Notes: generated from the sequence alone by a model not told the origin. 64,000 bases of DNA from Anaerococcus tetradius ATCC 35098 (GCF_000159095.1 NZ_GG666297.1:24355-88354), one strand, 5' to 3'. Positions 17,532-26,239 are shown, numbered from the stretch's first letter. A program made the numbers and translations.

Positions 17532-18899
17532 ATGAATATTATTATATTGGGGGCTGGTAAGGTTGGATCCTATTTAACAAGTGATCTGGCAGAGGATGGT
17601 CACGATATATTAGTCATAGATCACGATAAGGATGTTTTGGATAAACTTCTTGCTGCAAACGATATTATGTGAATTGTCGGAGATGGGCGTGACCCAGAAG
17701 TTTTAATCGACGCTAATGCAGCTAATTGTGATTTATTTATTGCTATAAGCTTATCTGATGACGTGAATCTAATAGCTTCAACTATGGCGAAGAAGATGGG
17801 AGCTAAGAATATCATCATAAGACTTAGGGATCCATATTATATTAAGCATAGGGAAATCATAGAAGAGATTACTTCTGCAACGATGATAGTAAATCCTGAA
17901 TCTATAGCAGCCAAGGATATACAAAGGGCCCTAAAGTATTCTCATGCCCTCAATGTTGAAGGCTTTTTTAGAGACCAGGCCATAATGATGGAGATAGTTA
18001 TAGGAGAAGGCTCAAGTCTTGCTGGATCTAGGATATCTGACCTTAATGCCTATTCAGCTAACTACCACACCCTAATAGGAATTGTTAATAATAATGGCAA
18101 GATTTCTATCCCCCATGGTTCTTATGTTCTTGAAAAGGGCGAAAAAATTTATGTAATTGGGGAAAAGGAAGGTGTGGATAGGTTCTACAAACAAGAAGCC
18201 CTAGATAGGTATAAGATAAAAAACGTCTTGATAATAGGGGCGGGTGCTATAACAGAGCATCTTACGGAGCTCTTGTTAGATAGGGGCTTTAGTGTAACGG
18301 TTGTAGAAATTGATAAGGAAAAGGCTGAAGGCTTTAGTGAGAGACATTCTGATGCTGTAGTTATTAATGCTGATGGGTCTGACCCAGATATCTTGGAAGA
18401 AGTAAGGGTTGAAAGCTTCGATGCTATGATTTGTTTAACTGGTATGGATGAAGAAAATATCCTAATTTCCTTGTTAGGAAAAAAATATGGTATAGAAAAA
18501 ATTATAGCAAAGGTAAATAGGACCAAGCTTATCAAAATGACAGGAATACTAGATATAGATACTACCTTCACTCCAAAGAGGGCAGCAAGTGATGTGATAA
18601 ATAGGATTATTAGGTCAAAGGAAAACGCCAGAGGTTCATCAATAACTTCTCTTTATAGGCTAGAAGATGATGAAGTCGAGGTAATAGAATTTGCAGCAAT
18701 AGAACATTCAGAAATTTTAAATAAGAAGCTAAAGGATTTAGATATAAGAGAGGATACCCTAATTGCCTGCATCAAACACGAAGAGCTTGATGGAGCTATA
18801 GAAGTGCCAAATGGGGATTCTATGATTTCCCTTGGAGATAGGGTTTTGGTGATTACTACCAACCACTCTTTCCAAACCATAGATGACGTATTGGAGTAG
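17532..18899 (+). pseudogene. trkA: Trk potassium uptake regulator TrkA with in-frame UGA at codon 47
   Basis: ATG 17532 has an AGAAGGAG site and opens the classic NAD-binding start (IIILGAGKVGSYL). The reading frame is that of TrkA throughout, 455 residues in total, but codon 47 (17670-17672) is TGA. The protein carries two RCK halves, each a Rossmann domain (GAGKVG near residue 7; IGAGAITEHL near 230) plus a TrkA-C domain. TrkA binds nucleotides and gates TrkH. TrkA relatives that I recall have Cys at this site (VMC-I-x-GNG). The stop could be a nonsense mutation, a sequence error, or a recoded selenocysteine. The rest of the frame is intact, so any lesion is recent. If UGA stops, only 46 residues are made. 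A GTG at 17763 could not supply the first Rossmann fold. Confidence 0.85.
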
Positions 18900-18901
18900 A
18901 T

Positions 18902-20359
18902 ATGAATGGATCAATAATAAAATATACCATAGGTAAGCTTTTGCAAGTCTTGGCAATGCTAATGACTGTGCCTTTACTTGTAGGGCTTATATATAGGGAG
19001 AATTTTTCAGATATAAGAAACTTTATAATACCAATAGTAATTGCCTTACTTGTGGGGACAATCTTAATCAAGAGAGGTTCTAATAGGGGGCATATTTTCA
19101 CCAAGGAGGCCATGTTTATAACGGCTTCTTGCTGGTTGATATTTTCAATTATAGGAGCAATTCCCCTCTACCTAACAGCTTCCAATTATCCAAGTCCTGT
19201 AGATGCTTTTTTCGAAATGGCAAGTGGTTTTACGACCTGTGGGGCATCGGTTGCAAATAATGTGGAACTTTTACCCCATTCCATCTTGTTTTGGAGGTCT
19301 TTTTCCCACTTTATAGGAGGAATGGGGATTTTGGTCTTTACCCTCGCGATTTTACCAAAGACTAACAAGGAATCATCATCCCTAATGCAGGCAGAAGTGC
19401 CTGGGCCAACCTTTGGCAAGATTACCCCCAAATTATCACAAACAGCAAGAGTTTTGTATCTCATGTACATAGTTTTAACTATTATTACTGTAATATTCTT
19501 GCTTTTAGGAGGTTTAAATCTTTTTGATGCAGTAATTCACGCTATGGGAACAGCAGGAACGGGTGGTTTTTCCAACAAGGCTATGTCAGTAGGCTTTTAT
19601 AATTCAAGATATGTAGAAATAGTCTTATCAATTGCTATGCTCGCTTTTGGTGTTAATTTCAATATCTATTATTTTGCTATAATAAAATCGGCTAGACAGG
19701 CCCTAAAGAGTGAGGAGCTTTGGTGGTATCTTGCCATAGTTGGCCTTTCTGCTATACTAATATTTTTTAATATTAGATCCATGTATGATAGTGCTTTCTA
19801 TACAGGAGTATCATCATTTTTTACAGTATCATCAATTATCACTACGACTGGTTATGTTTCACTCGATTATGGAACTTGGCCCTTGTTTTCAAGACATATC
19901 CTAATCTTTTTGATGTTTGTCGGAGGCTGTGCGGGATCGACTGCAGGCGGAATCAAGGTTTCAAGATTTGTAGTCTTGTATAAATCAGCTATCAACCAAA
20001 TAAGAAAGGCCTTAAACCCCCTTAGGGTAAGTGTAAGCAAGATGGATGGCAAGAGAGTTGATAAGGAAGTAGAAGAGTCAATCAATAGATACATCTTAGT
20101 CTATATCTTCCTCTTTATAATCTTCATGCTTGTAGTAACTCTAGATACTAACAATTTCGAGGCGGCCTTTTCAGCTGTAGCTACAACCTATAACAATGTT
20201 GGTCCAGGTCTTATTGACTTTGGGCCTATAACAAGCTTTGCTGCTATGAGCAAGCTATCAAAATTAACATTAAGCTTTGCCATGCTTTTTGGTAGGCTTG
20301 AGCTTTATCCGATGATTCTCTTATTTGCAAGAGATACCTATAGCAATGTGAGAAAATAA
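18902..20359 (+). CDS. trkH: Trk potassium uptake channel subunit TrkH
   Basis: This 485-residue protein follows trkA by two bases. It shows the four-fold pore pattern of the TrkH/KtrB family, with selectivity loops such as FTTCGAS, GTAGTGGFS, ITTTGYVS and TYNNVGPG, plus the intramembrane GGCAGSTAGGIK segment that gates the pore. It forms a dimeric potassium channel in the membrane whose gate is controlled by TrkA. Length is typical. If trkA is broken, transport is probably unregulated or weak. Confidence 0.95.
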   Translation: MNGSIIKYTIGKLLQVLAMLMTVPLLVGLIYRENFSDIRNFIIPIVIALLVGTILIKRGSNRGHIFTKEAMFITASCWLIFSIIGAIPLYLTASNYPSPVDAFFEMASGFTTCGASVANNVELLPHSILFWRSFSHFIGGMGILVFTLAILPKTNKESSSLMQAEVPGPTFGKITPKLSQTARVLYLMYIVLTIITVIFLLLGGLNLFDAVIHAMGTAGTGGFSNKAMSVGFYNSRYVEIVLSIAMLAFGVNFNIYYFAIIKSARQALKSEELWWYLAIVGLSAILIFFNIRSMYDSAFYTGVSSFFTVSSIITTTGYVSLDYGTWPLFSRHILIFLMFVGGCAGSTAGGIKVSRFVVLYKSAINQIRKALNPLRVSVSKMDGKRVDKEVEESINRYILVYIFLFIIFMLVVTLDTNNFEAAFSAVATTYNNVGPGLIDFGPITSFAAMSKLSKLTLSFAMLFGRLELYPMILLFARDTYSNVRK

Positions 20360-20365
20360 CACTAA

Positions 20366-20402
20366 AAAGACTGTGAGAAAAACTCATGGTCTTTATTGTT
20401 TT
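20366..20402 (+). terminator. trkAH terminator
   Basis: AAAGAC pairs with GTCTTT and TGAG with CTCA around an A-rich loop, followed by a T-rich tail. Confidence 0.65.
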
Positions 20403-20435
20403 CTAAGTCTTATATAGCTGTGGTCAGGGCCTTCT

Positions 20436-20472
20436 TTGCTAATACTTTTTTAAAAAGGGTATAATGCATGTA
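20436..20472 (+). promoter_or_regulatory. Promoter placed for a leaderless HAD transcript
   Basis: TTGCTA (20436-20441), an 18-base spacer and TATAAT (20460-20465). Seven bases further on is the A of the ATG at 20472. No ribosome site is present, so the mRNA probably begins at the start codon. Confidence 0.6.
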
Positions 20473-21299
20473 TGATTAAACTAATAACAATTGATGTGGA
20501 CGGAACCCTAGTTACTCCACTAAAAAAATTAACGAAAATAAATAAAGACGCAATAAAAAAAGCAAAAGATAAAGGAATCCATATAGCTTTAGTTAGTGGC
20601 AGGCCTTTTCACAGTATGATTCACCTAATTAAGGAGCTAAAGCTAACAGAAGAAGGCCATTTTACTATCTGCCAAAATGGCTCCTATATTTTTGATAATG
20701 TTAGCCAGAAGCCGATTTCTGGTACCTATCAATATCCAAGGGACTTGATGGAAGTAGATAAGCTTCTTTCTGGCTACAAATTAGAACTATCTTGTATGGA
20801 TGATGTGGGCTTTTATTCTAAAAGACAAATTCCAAACTTCTATACCATAATTGACGCAAAAATAAATAGGATGCCGATTCAGACGGTTTCCTACAAAGAT
20901 TGGCAAGAGGATAAAAAGTTTGGAAGATTTTTGATTTTGGGAGGGGCAAGTGAGATAAAAAGATTTATCAAAAATATGCCCGAAAAGCTAAAAACTGACT
21001 ATTATTCGGTTCAAACAGCTCCATTTTTGATTGAAGTTATGAATAAAAACACCAACAAGGGTTTTGCTACAAAGCTTATGGCAGACAAGCTCGGTATAGG
21101 GATGGATGAAGTTATGGCAATTGGTAATGAGAAAAACGACATACCTATGCTTGAAAAAGCTGGTTTTGCAGTAGCCATGGAAAATGCTGTTGATGAATTA
21201 AAGACCCATGCTGATTTTATTACAAGGTCCAATAGGAAGTCGGGCGTAGGCTATGCTATCGAAAAACTTTTGGCTAATGATTGTAAGATTTTTGTCTAG
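20472..21299 (+). CDS. HAD-superfamily Cof-type phosphatase
   Basis: The 275-residue protein opens with the HAD nucleophile motif TIDVDGTL (the two Asp residues are nucleophile and acid/base), has VSGRPF (motif II region), a C2-type cap domain, Lys at NKGFATKLM, and the metal-binding AIGNEKNDIPMLE near residue 215. Cof-type enzymes dephosphorylate sugar phosphates, FMN or similar metabolites, and the substrate is not predictable. There is no Shine-Dalgarno site. A TPP riboswitch starts just downstream, but on the available evidence it controls the next genes. Confidence 0.9.
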   Translation: MIKLITIDVDGTLVTPLKKLTKINKDAIKKAKDKGIHIALVSGRPFHSMIHLIKELKLTEEGHFTICQNGSYIFDNVSQKPISGTYQYPRDLMEVDKLLSGYKLELSCMDDVGFYSKRQIPNFYTIIDAKINRMPIQTVSYKDWQEDKKFGRFLILGGASEIKRFIKNMPEKLKTDYYSVQTAPFLIEVMNKNTNKGFATKLMADKLGIGMDEVMAIGNEKNDIPMLEKAGFAVAMENAVDELKTHADFITRSNRKSGVGYAIEKLLANDCKIFV

Positions 21300-21361
21300 C
21301 TTGTCTAGGGAAAACCATTTGACAAAGCCTAGTTAAAAGCTTACAATTTAAGTGTAATCAA

Positions 21362-21449
21362 ATAAAGCAAGGGAGTTCTATATGATCTGAGAGGAGGGTG
21401 AAGCCCTCGACCTTACCTGATTTGGATAATGCCAACGTAGGAAAGCAAT
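21362..21449 (+). promoter_or_regulatory. TPP (THI-box) riboswitch
   Basis: The conserved thiamine pyrophosphate aptamer parts are all present: an AAGGGAGT P2 strand, CTGAGA (21388 region), a variable GGAGGGTGAAGCCCTC stem, ACCTGATTTGGATAATGCC and GTAGGAAAGC. It stands directly in front of a terminator hairpin and thiD, so high TPP should stop transcription of the HMP salvage genes. Confidence 0.95.
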
Positions 21450-21460
21450 AATATATATGT

Positions 21461-21500
21461 GAATGACTTGTTTTATCTAGCGATAAGGAAGTCATTTTTT
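21461..21500 (+). terminator. Riboswitch expression-platform terminator
   Basis: AATGACTT pairs with AAGTCATT, followed by TTTTTT, between the TPP aptamer and the thiD ribosome site. Confidence 0.85.
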
Positions 21501-21517
21501 GTTTATAAGGAGGTTTT

Positions 21518-22315
21518 ATGAAAGTAACACTAACAATAGCTGGCTCTGATTGTTCAGGTGGAGCTGGTATTCAAGCAGATTTAAAGACTATGAGTCTAAA
21601 TGGAGTATTTGCCGAATCTGCCATAACAGCTCTTACAGCACAAAATACTATGGGAGTTACAGGGATAATGGATGTAAGTCCTGACTTTTTGGAAAAGCAA
21701 ATTGATGCAGTATTTACAGATATTAGACCAGACTCAGTAAAAATCGGCATGGTTTCTGATAAGAATCTCATAAGGGCTATAGCAGGAAAGCTTAAGCAAT
21801 ATAAGGCGGAAAAAATCGTCCTCGATCCTGTAATGGTTGCAACATCTGGGGCAAAGCTTCTAAAAGACGATGCAATAGATGCCCTAAAGGAAGAACTTTT
21901 TCCGCTAGCTAGCCTTATTACACCAAACATCCCAGAAGCTGAGCTTATTTCAGATATGAAAATAAAAAGCGAAGAGGATATGAAAGAGGCAAGTAAGCTT
22001 ATCTATGACAAATACAAGGTTAATGTACTTCTGAAAGGAGGTCATGCTATTAATGATGCCAACGACTATTTGTATGCTTTTGGCAAGGGGGTTTGGATTA
22101 AGGGAGAAAGAATCAACAATCCTAACACTCATGGAACAGGTTGCACCCTATCATCTGCTATTGCTTCAAACCTTGCCAAGGGATATGAGCTAGAAGAGGC
22201 TATAAGAAAAGCGAAAAAGTACTTGGAAGGCTGTTTGAAAGATGGACTTGATTTAGGAAAAGGGTCAGGTCCAATGAATCATGCCTTTGACATAAAAGAT
22301 ATTTACAAAAAATAA
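21518..22315 (+). CDS. thiD: Hydroxymethylpyrimidine/phosphomethylpyrimidine kinase
   Basis: This 265-residue ribokinase-like enzyme adds phosphates to 4-amino-5-hydroxymethyl-2-methylpyrimidine (HMP), giving HMP-PP for thiamine phosphate synthesis. Visible motifs are TIAGSDCSGGAGIQADLKT at the N-terminus, DPVMVATSG, LKGGH and the anion-hole/catalytic NTHGTGCTLSSAIA near residue 205 with its Cys. An AAGGAGG site precedes ATG 21518. It shares a TPP riboswitch with the HMP transporter that follows 9 bases later. Confidence 0.96.
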   Translation: MKVTLTIAGSDCSGGAGIQADLKTMSLNGVFAESAITALTAQNTMGVTGIMDVSPDFLEKQIDAVFTDIRPDSVKIGMVSDKNLIRAIAGKLKQYKAEKIVLDPVMVATSGAKLLKDDAIDALKEELFPLASLITPNIPEAELISDMKIKSEEDMKEASKLIYDKYKVNVLLKGGHAINDANDYLYAFGKGVWIKGERINNPNTHGTGCTLSSAIASNLAKGYELEEAIRKAKKYLEGCLKDGLDLGKGSGPMNHAFDIKDIYKK

Positions 22316-22324
22316 GGAAGTCTT

Positions 22325-23494
22325 ATGGAAAAGAAAACAAGTATATATGATAACGCCTTGATTTGGTTCGGGGCTGGAGTTTCTATCGCAGAAATTCTTA
22401 CGGGAACTTATTATGTCTCTATGAGCTTTAAAGAAGCCATGCTTGCAATCCTCATAGGCCATCTTTGTGGTTTTATCCTCATGAGCCTATCAGGACTTAT
22501 TGGAGCAAAAACAGGGCTATCTGCCATGCAAGCTACTAAGCTTAGCTTTGGACAAGTTGGTGGTATATTTTTTGCAAGCCTAAATTTCCTCCAACTAGTT
22601 GGTTGGACAGCCATCATGATTTATGATGGAGCTATATCTTCTGGGGAACTTTTTTCTACAGGAAGTAAAATTTGGGCAATAATAATTGGTTTGTTGATAA
22701 TAATTTGGATAGGGATAGGAATTAGTAATCTTGGTAAGCTAAACACTGTATCAATGATAGCCCTTTTCGCCTTGACTATACTTATGTCAAGAAAGTCCTT
22801 TACATCTAGCCTATCTAGCAATCTATCAGCCGATGCCCTATCCTTTGGTCAAGCCATAGAACTTGCCATAGCCATGCCTATGAGTTGGCTTCCTTTGATA
22901 TCAGACTACACATCAAAGGCAGAAAAGCCAGTAAAAGCAAGTTTTGTTTCAACAGGAATCTATTCTCTAGTATCTATTTGGATGTACACAATAGGCCTTA
23001 CTGGAGCGATGGCTACTGGACAGACAAGTCTATCAGCAATATTTTCCTATTCAGGAATAGGAAGTCTTGCCATAGTCATAATTATTTTATCAACAGTAAC
23101 AACTACTTTCCTCGATGCCTACTCAGCAGGAATCTCCTTTGAGGCAATTAAGGAAGGGGCAAAGGCAAAGATGGTCGCAATAATTGTAAGTGCCATAGGA
23201 ATCCTAGGAGCCTTGCTCTATCCTATGGATGATATATCAAACTTCCTCTACCTAATAGGCTCAGTATTTGCTCCAATGATAGCGGTTCAAATTGCAGACT
23301 TTTTCATCAAGAAGGATAAAAGTAGTCTTGATACAAAAATAAATATAGTTTCTTGGGTCATAGGCTTTATAATCTACAGGATTCTCCTTAAACTAGATAT
23401 AGTTATAGGAGCGTCAGTTGCATCTGTCATCCTAACTATCCTAGTAAGCTTAATCTTGAGAAAAATATTTACAAAGTCTAGGCTAAGTGATTGA
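22325..23494 (+). CDS. cytX: Probable HMP transporter, NCS1 family CytX type
   Basis: This 389-residue protein has about 12 membrane segments and NCS1-type sequence (WFGAGVSIAEILTGTYYV, MPMSWLPLISDYTSKA). Within the NCS1 family, CytX members are the ones placed behind TPP riboswitches with thiD, and are predicted to import HMP. That is exactly this context. Its stop codon overlaps the -35 box of the rplM promoter. Confidence 0.88.
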   Translation: MEKKTSIYDNALIWFGAGVSIAEILTGTYYVSMSFKEAMLAILIGHLCGFILMSLSGLIGAKTGLSAMQATKLSFGQVGGIFFASLNFLQLVGWTAIMIYDGAISSGELFSTGSKIWAIIIGLLIIIWIGIGISNLGKLNTVSMIALFALTILMSRKSFTSSLSSNLSADALSFGQAIELAIAMPMSWLPLISDYTSKAEKPVKASFVSTGIYSLVSIWMYTIGLTGAMATGQTSLSAIFSYSGIGSLAIVIIILSTVTTTFLDAYSAGISFEAIKEGAKAKMVAIIVSAIGILGALLYPMDDISNFLYLIGSVFAPMIAVQIADFFIKKDKSSLDTKINIVSWVIGFIIYRILLKLDIVIGASVASVILTILVSLILRKIFTKSRLSD

Positions 23495-23519
23495 CAAAAA
23501 GCTCTTTTAGTAGTATCAT
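23491..23519 (+). promoter_or_regulatory. rplM-rpsI promoter
   Basis: TTGACA, a 17-base spacer and TATCAT. The -35 begins inside the last sense codon and stop of cytX. It drives a 150-base leader ahead of rplM. Confidence 0.85.
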
Positions 23520-23525
23520 ATTCGA

Positions 23526-23660
23526 GTCAACTTAAAGTTTCTTTTATGGAGCTTTTCGATGAAATCGCAAATCCTGAAGGCGATTAAAAAATGTCAGGAC
23601 GAGTAAAGCCGCCACCTACTAAGAGCGGTGTCTAAATATAGTAGGCGAAAAATTTATAGG
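23526..23660 (+). promoter_or_regulatory. Structured 5' leader of rplM-rpsI (candidate L13-type leader)
   Basis: The leader contains AATCGC/GCGATT around a CCTGAAG loop (about 23572-23586), and CCTACTA pairing with TAGTAGG around an inner CCGC/GCGG (about 23609-23645). Ribosomal protein L13 leaders that feed back on rplM translation are known in Firmicutes. Position and structure fit, but I cannot confirm the Rfam match by eye. Confidence 0.55.
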
Positions 23661-23669
23661 AGGAATTTT

Positions 23670-24110
23670 ATGAAATATCAAAAAACATGGACTGCAACTC
23701 CTGATCAAATCGACAGAAAATGGTATGTCGTTGATGCAGAAGGCATGGTTCTAGGTAGACTAGCAAGCCAAGTTGCAGCAATCTTGAGAGGAAAGAACAA
23801 AGCAACATTTACTCCACACTATGATACTGGAGATTATGTTATAGTAATTAATGCTGACAAAGTCATTCTTACAGGTAACAAAGAAGACCAAAAAGAATAC
23901 CAAAGATACTCAGGTTACAGTGGCGGACTAAAGATTACTAAATTCAAGGATATGAAAGCTAAAAAACCTGAATATATAGTAACACACGCAATCGAAGGTA
24001 TGCTTCCACACAACAAACTAGGTAGAGCTATGGCTAAGAAGCTTAGAGTGTATGTAGGTGCTGAGCACAATCACGAAGCTCAAATGCCTGAAGTTTTGGA
24101 ATTAAATTAA
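23670..24110 (+). CDS. rplM: 50S ribosomal protein L13
   Basis: The start is ATG 23670 ([18 protein letters not shown]), behind ATAGGAGG; an in-frame codon 42 bases upstream lies in the leader. The 146-residue protein has the family signatures [24 protein letters not shown] and [12 protein letters not shown]. It is an early-assembling large-subunit protein. It is co-transcribed with rpsI, the usual arrangement in bacteria. Confidence 0.98.
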   Translation: MKYQKTWTATPDQIDRKWYVVDAEGMVLGRLASQVAAILRGKNKATFTPHYDTGDYVIVINADKVILTGNKEDQKEYQRYSGYSGGLKITKFKDMKAKKPEYIVTHAIEGMLPHNKLGRAMAKKLRVYVGAEHNHEAQMPEVLELN

Positions 24111-24121
24111 GGAGGGCTTAG

Positions 24122-24511
24122 ATGGCAGAAATTATTCAATCAACAGGAAGAAGAAAAACATCTGTAGCTAGATGTACTATGGTTTCTGGTAGCGGAAATA
24201 TCCTAGTAAACGGAAGAGACCTAGACGAATACTTCAACTATGAAACATTAAAAGTAATAGCAAGATCACCACTTGCTTTAACAGAAAACTTAAACAACTA
24301 CGACATTAAACTAAACGTTAATGGCGGAGGATATACAGGTCAAGCTGGAGCAATAAGACATGCAATCGCAAGAGCACTTCTAATTGCTAACCCTGACTAT
24401 AGACAAGCCCTAAAAAGAGCAGGTTTCCTAACAAGAGATTCTCGTAGAAAAGAAAGAAAGAAACCAGGTCTCAAGAAGGCAAGAAAATCATCTCAATTCT
24501 CAAAGAGATAA
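24122..24511 (+). CDS. rpsI: 30S ribosomal protein S9
   Basis: The 129-residue protein starts [17 protein letters not shown] and has [21 protein letters not shown]. It ends with the basic tail [11 protein letters not shown], which reaches the tRNA anticodon region of the P site. It lies 11 bases after rplM with a GGAGGG ribosome site. Confidence 0.98.
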   Translation: MAEIIQSTGRRKTSVARCTMVSGSGNILVNGRDLDEYFNYETLKVIARSPLALTENLNNYDIKLNVNGGGYTGQAGAIRHAIARALLIANPDYRQALKRAGFLTRDSRRKERKKPGLKKARKSSQFSKR

Positions 24512-24522
24512 TTACGACAAAC

Positions 24523-24551
24523 AACCGCAGGATTTTTCTTGCGGTTTTTTT
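24523..24551 (+). terminator. rplM-rpsI terminator
   Basis: AACCGCAG pairs with CTTGCGGTT around a T-rich loop, followed by seven T. Confidence 0.9.
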
Positions 24552-24582
24552 ATTTATTCTAAAAAATAAAGGAAGGAAGCTT

Positions 24583-25212
24583 ATGCAGAAGATAAATTAT
24601 GATCTCAAGATGGAAGAGATTATCAAGGAAAATAGGAAAAATGGCAAAAAGCCAAGCCTGTTGATACAGGTTTGTTGTGCACCTTGCTCAACTGCTGTAC
24701 TAGAAAGAATCTATGATGACTTTAAGATTGATTTATTTTACTACAATCCTATGATTTATCCGGCAAGTGAACTTACAAAGAGGGTTGAGACCCTAGAAAA
24801 GCTAAAAGAAGAACTAAAGATAAGTTCCAAAATCATATTTCCTGCCAATGATATAAATGATTTCCATGAAATCGCAAAAATCAGAAAGGATGACCACGAG
24901 GGAGGCAAGGCTTGCTATCTTTGCTATAAGCTAAGGCTAGAAGAGGCTTGCAAGTATGCCTTGGCCCATGGCTATGAATATTTTTCTACAACTCTTTCTA
25001 TATCTCCCTACAAAAATAGTCAGTGGCTTAACGAAATAGGAGGAAATTTGGAGGAAGTCTATGGGGTGAAATACCTATATTCTGATTTCAAGAAGAAAAA
25101 TGGTTACAAGAAATCTATTGATTTATCCAAGGATTACGGTCTTTATAGGCAAGATTATTGTGGCTGTATCTTCTCTTTTAAGGAGATGGAAGAAAAACAT
25201 AGGCAGGGATAG
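24583..25212 (+). CDS. queH: Epoxyqueuosine reductase QueH
   Basis: This 209-residue protein reduces epoxyqueuosine to queuosine in tRNA and is the non-homologous replacement for QueG. The family cysteines are all visible: Cys31-Cys32 with Cys35 (VCCAPCS), CYLCYKLRLE in the middle, and YRQDYCGC near the C-terminus; in QueH these hold an iron-sulfur cluster and an adjacent metal. The ASELTKRVETLEKL and FSTTLSISPYKN segments are typical. An AAGGAAGG site precedes the ATG. No other queuosine gene is in the window. Confidence 0.93.
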   Translation: MQKINYDLKMEEIIKENRKNGKKPSLLIQVCCAPCSTAVLERIYDDFKIDLFYYNPMIYPASELTKRVETLEKLKEELKISSKIIFPANDINDFHEIAKIRKDDHEGGKACYLCYKLRLEEACKYALAHGYEYFSTTLSISPYKNSQWLNEIGGNLEEVYGVKYLYSDFKKKNGYKKSIDLSKDYGLYRQDYCGCIFSFKEMEEKHRQG

Positions 25213-25291
25213 TAATTTTTCTTCTGATAAATTTTTGTTAATAGAAGTTTGCTTTTTTGATAATTGGGTAATATTCTAATAGGAGAGGATT

Positions 25292-25594
25292 ATGAAAGAT
25301 TTATTGCTTATCAAAAAAATACAAGCTAAAGACGAATCTAGGGACTTTGTTCCCGTAACTTTTGATTTGGATGAAAGTTTCGAGAAGTCTCTTGCCGTGG
25401 GTATTTTTGATGAATTAAATAAGAAAAACATAATAAAAACTAATAGATTTACTATTAGGGAGCATTCTTTTACTATTGAAATCCTCCCTATCTCAATCAC
25501 AAGGGTAATTGAAGAAATTATCAAAAGAGGTTTGTACATATATGGAGTTTATACTCTATATGATAACTATTTAGAAGAAGGAGAATTAAAATAA
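25292..25594 (+). CDS. Small protein of unknown function coupled to ferritin
   Basis: I do not recognise this 100-residue, acidic, soluble protein. It has FVPVTFDLDESFEKS near residue 20 and IEEIIKRGLYIYGVYTLYD near the C-terminus. It has no membrane segment, cysteine or obvious metal motif. The stop and the ferritin start share one base (TAATG), which implies translational coupling and perhaps a role in iron or redox handling. An AGGAGAGG site precedes ATG 25292. Confidence 0.75.
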   Translation: MKDLLLIKKIQAKDESRDFVPVTFDLDESFEKSLAVGIFDELNKKNIIKTNRFTIREHSFTIEILPISITRVIEEIIKRGLYIYGVYTLYDNYLEEGELK

Positions 25595-26106
25595 TGGATA
25601 AAAAAATTTTAGACCTAATCAATGAACAAATGAACTTTGAGTTTGAATCAGCTTATATCTACAAGGCTATGGCTGCCTATACTGATGATTTGGACCTCGA
25701 AGGCTTTACAATTTGGATGGACCAACAAGTATCTGAGGAATTAATCCATGGAGAAGGAATGAAGAATTTCCTTCAATCAGTTGGCTACAAACCAGTATAT
25801 AAGGCTATTCCAGAACCAAGAGCTGACTATGCTTCTGTTTTAGATGTTATGAAAGCTGCCCTTGAACATGAAAAGGAAGTTTCTAGAAGAATAAATAACA
25901 TAGCTAAAGAAGCTAATGGAGTTGATGAAAGGGTTAGAAGTTTTATCCAATGGTATATTGATGAGCAAGTAGAAGAAGAAGAAACCTTCAATAAAATAGT
26001 TACAAGACTAGAAAGAGTTGGAGATGATTGGCATTCAATTTATATCCTAGATACTGAATTAGGAAAAAGACCAGCACCAACAAATACTCCAGCTAATGCT
26101 CAATAG
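25594..26106 (+). CDS. ftnA: Ferritin (non-haem, FtnA type)
   Basis: The 170-residue four-helix-bundle protein stores iron in a 24-mer. The di-iron centre ligands are in place: Glu18 (NFEFES), Glu49 and His52 (SEELIHGEGM), Glu in LEHEKEVS near 94, and the acidic YIDEQVEEEET near 127. No haem-binding Met pattern of bacterioferritin was identified. The C-terminus ends in a Pro/Thr/Asn-rich tail. It is coupled to the small gene in front. Confidence 0.95.
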   Translation: MDKKILDLINEQMNFEFESAYIYKAMAAYTDDLDLEGFTIWMDQQVSEELIHGEGMKNFLQSVGYKPVYKAIPEPRADYASVLDVMKAALEHEKEVSRRINNIAKEANGVDERVRSFIQWYIDEQVEEEETFNKIVTRLERVGDDWHSIYILDTELGKRPAPTNTPANAQ

Positions 26107-26164
26107 CTTACGATAGAAATAAAAAATAAGAATATTTTCGCCCAAATTAAGGAAGAAGGAGCTT

Positions 26165-26239
26165 ATGTTGAAAAGTTTGCTTTTTAAGATGAGCCTATGT
26201 TTTTCGATAAGAAAAAATTATCTTTGGGCGATTCTTTGA
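26165..26239 (+). CDS. Candidate 24-residue small ORF
   Basis: ATG 26165 follows an AGGAAGAAGGAGCTT ribosome site and opens a 24-codon frame encoding a basic, hydrophobic peptide (begins MLKSLLFKMSLCFS). It is flanked by the pair TCGCCCAAA (near 26135) and TTTGGGCGA (near 26223), which could fold the whole ORF into one loop, and ends directly at a terminator. It may be a leader peptide, a small membrane peptide or chance. Confidence 0.3.
   Translation: MLKSLLFKMSLCFSIRKNYLWAIL

Noticed and set aside
17670-17672. UGA read as a normal sense codon by an alternative genetic code
   Set aside because: Several genes here end properly at TGA (uvrB, dctP, dctQ, cytX, lon), with the next gene starting in overlap, so UGA is a stop in this organism.
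18185-18571. 128-codon leftward ORF inside trkA
   Set aside because: Composition is a mirror of the TrkA codons; no start context and no family resemblance.
17763-18899. A shorter independent gene starting at GTG 17763
   Set aside because: It has no ribosome site and would start in the middle of the first Rossmann domain. The frame belongs to trkA from 17532.
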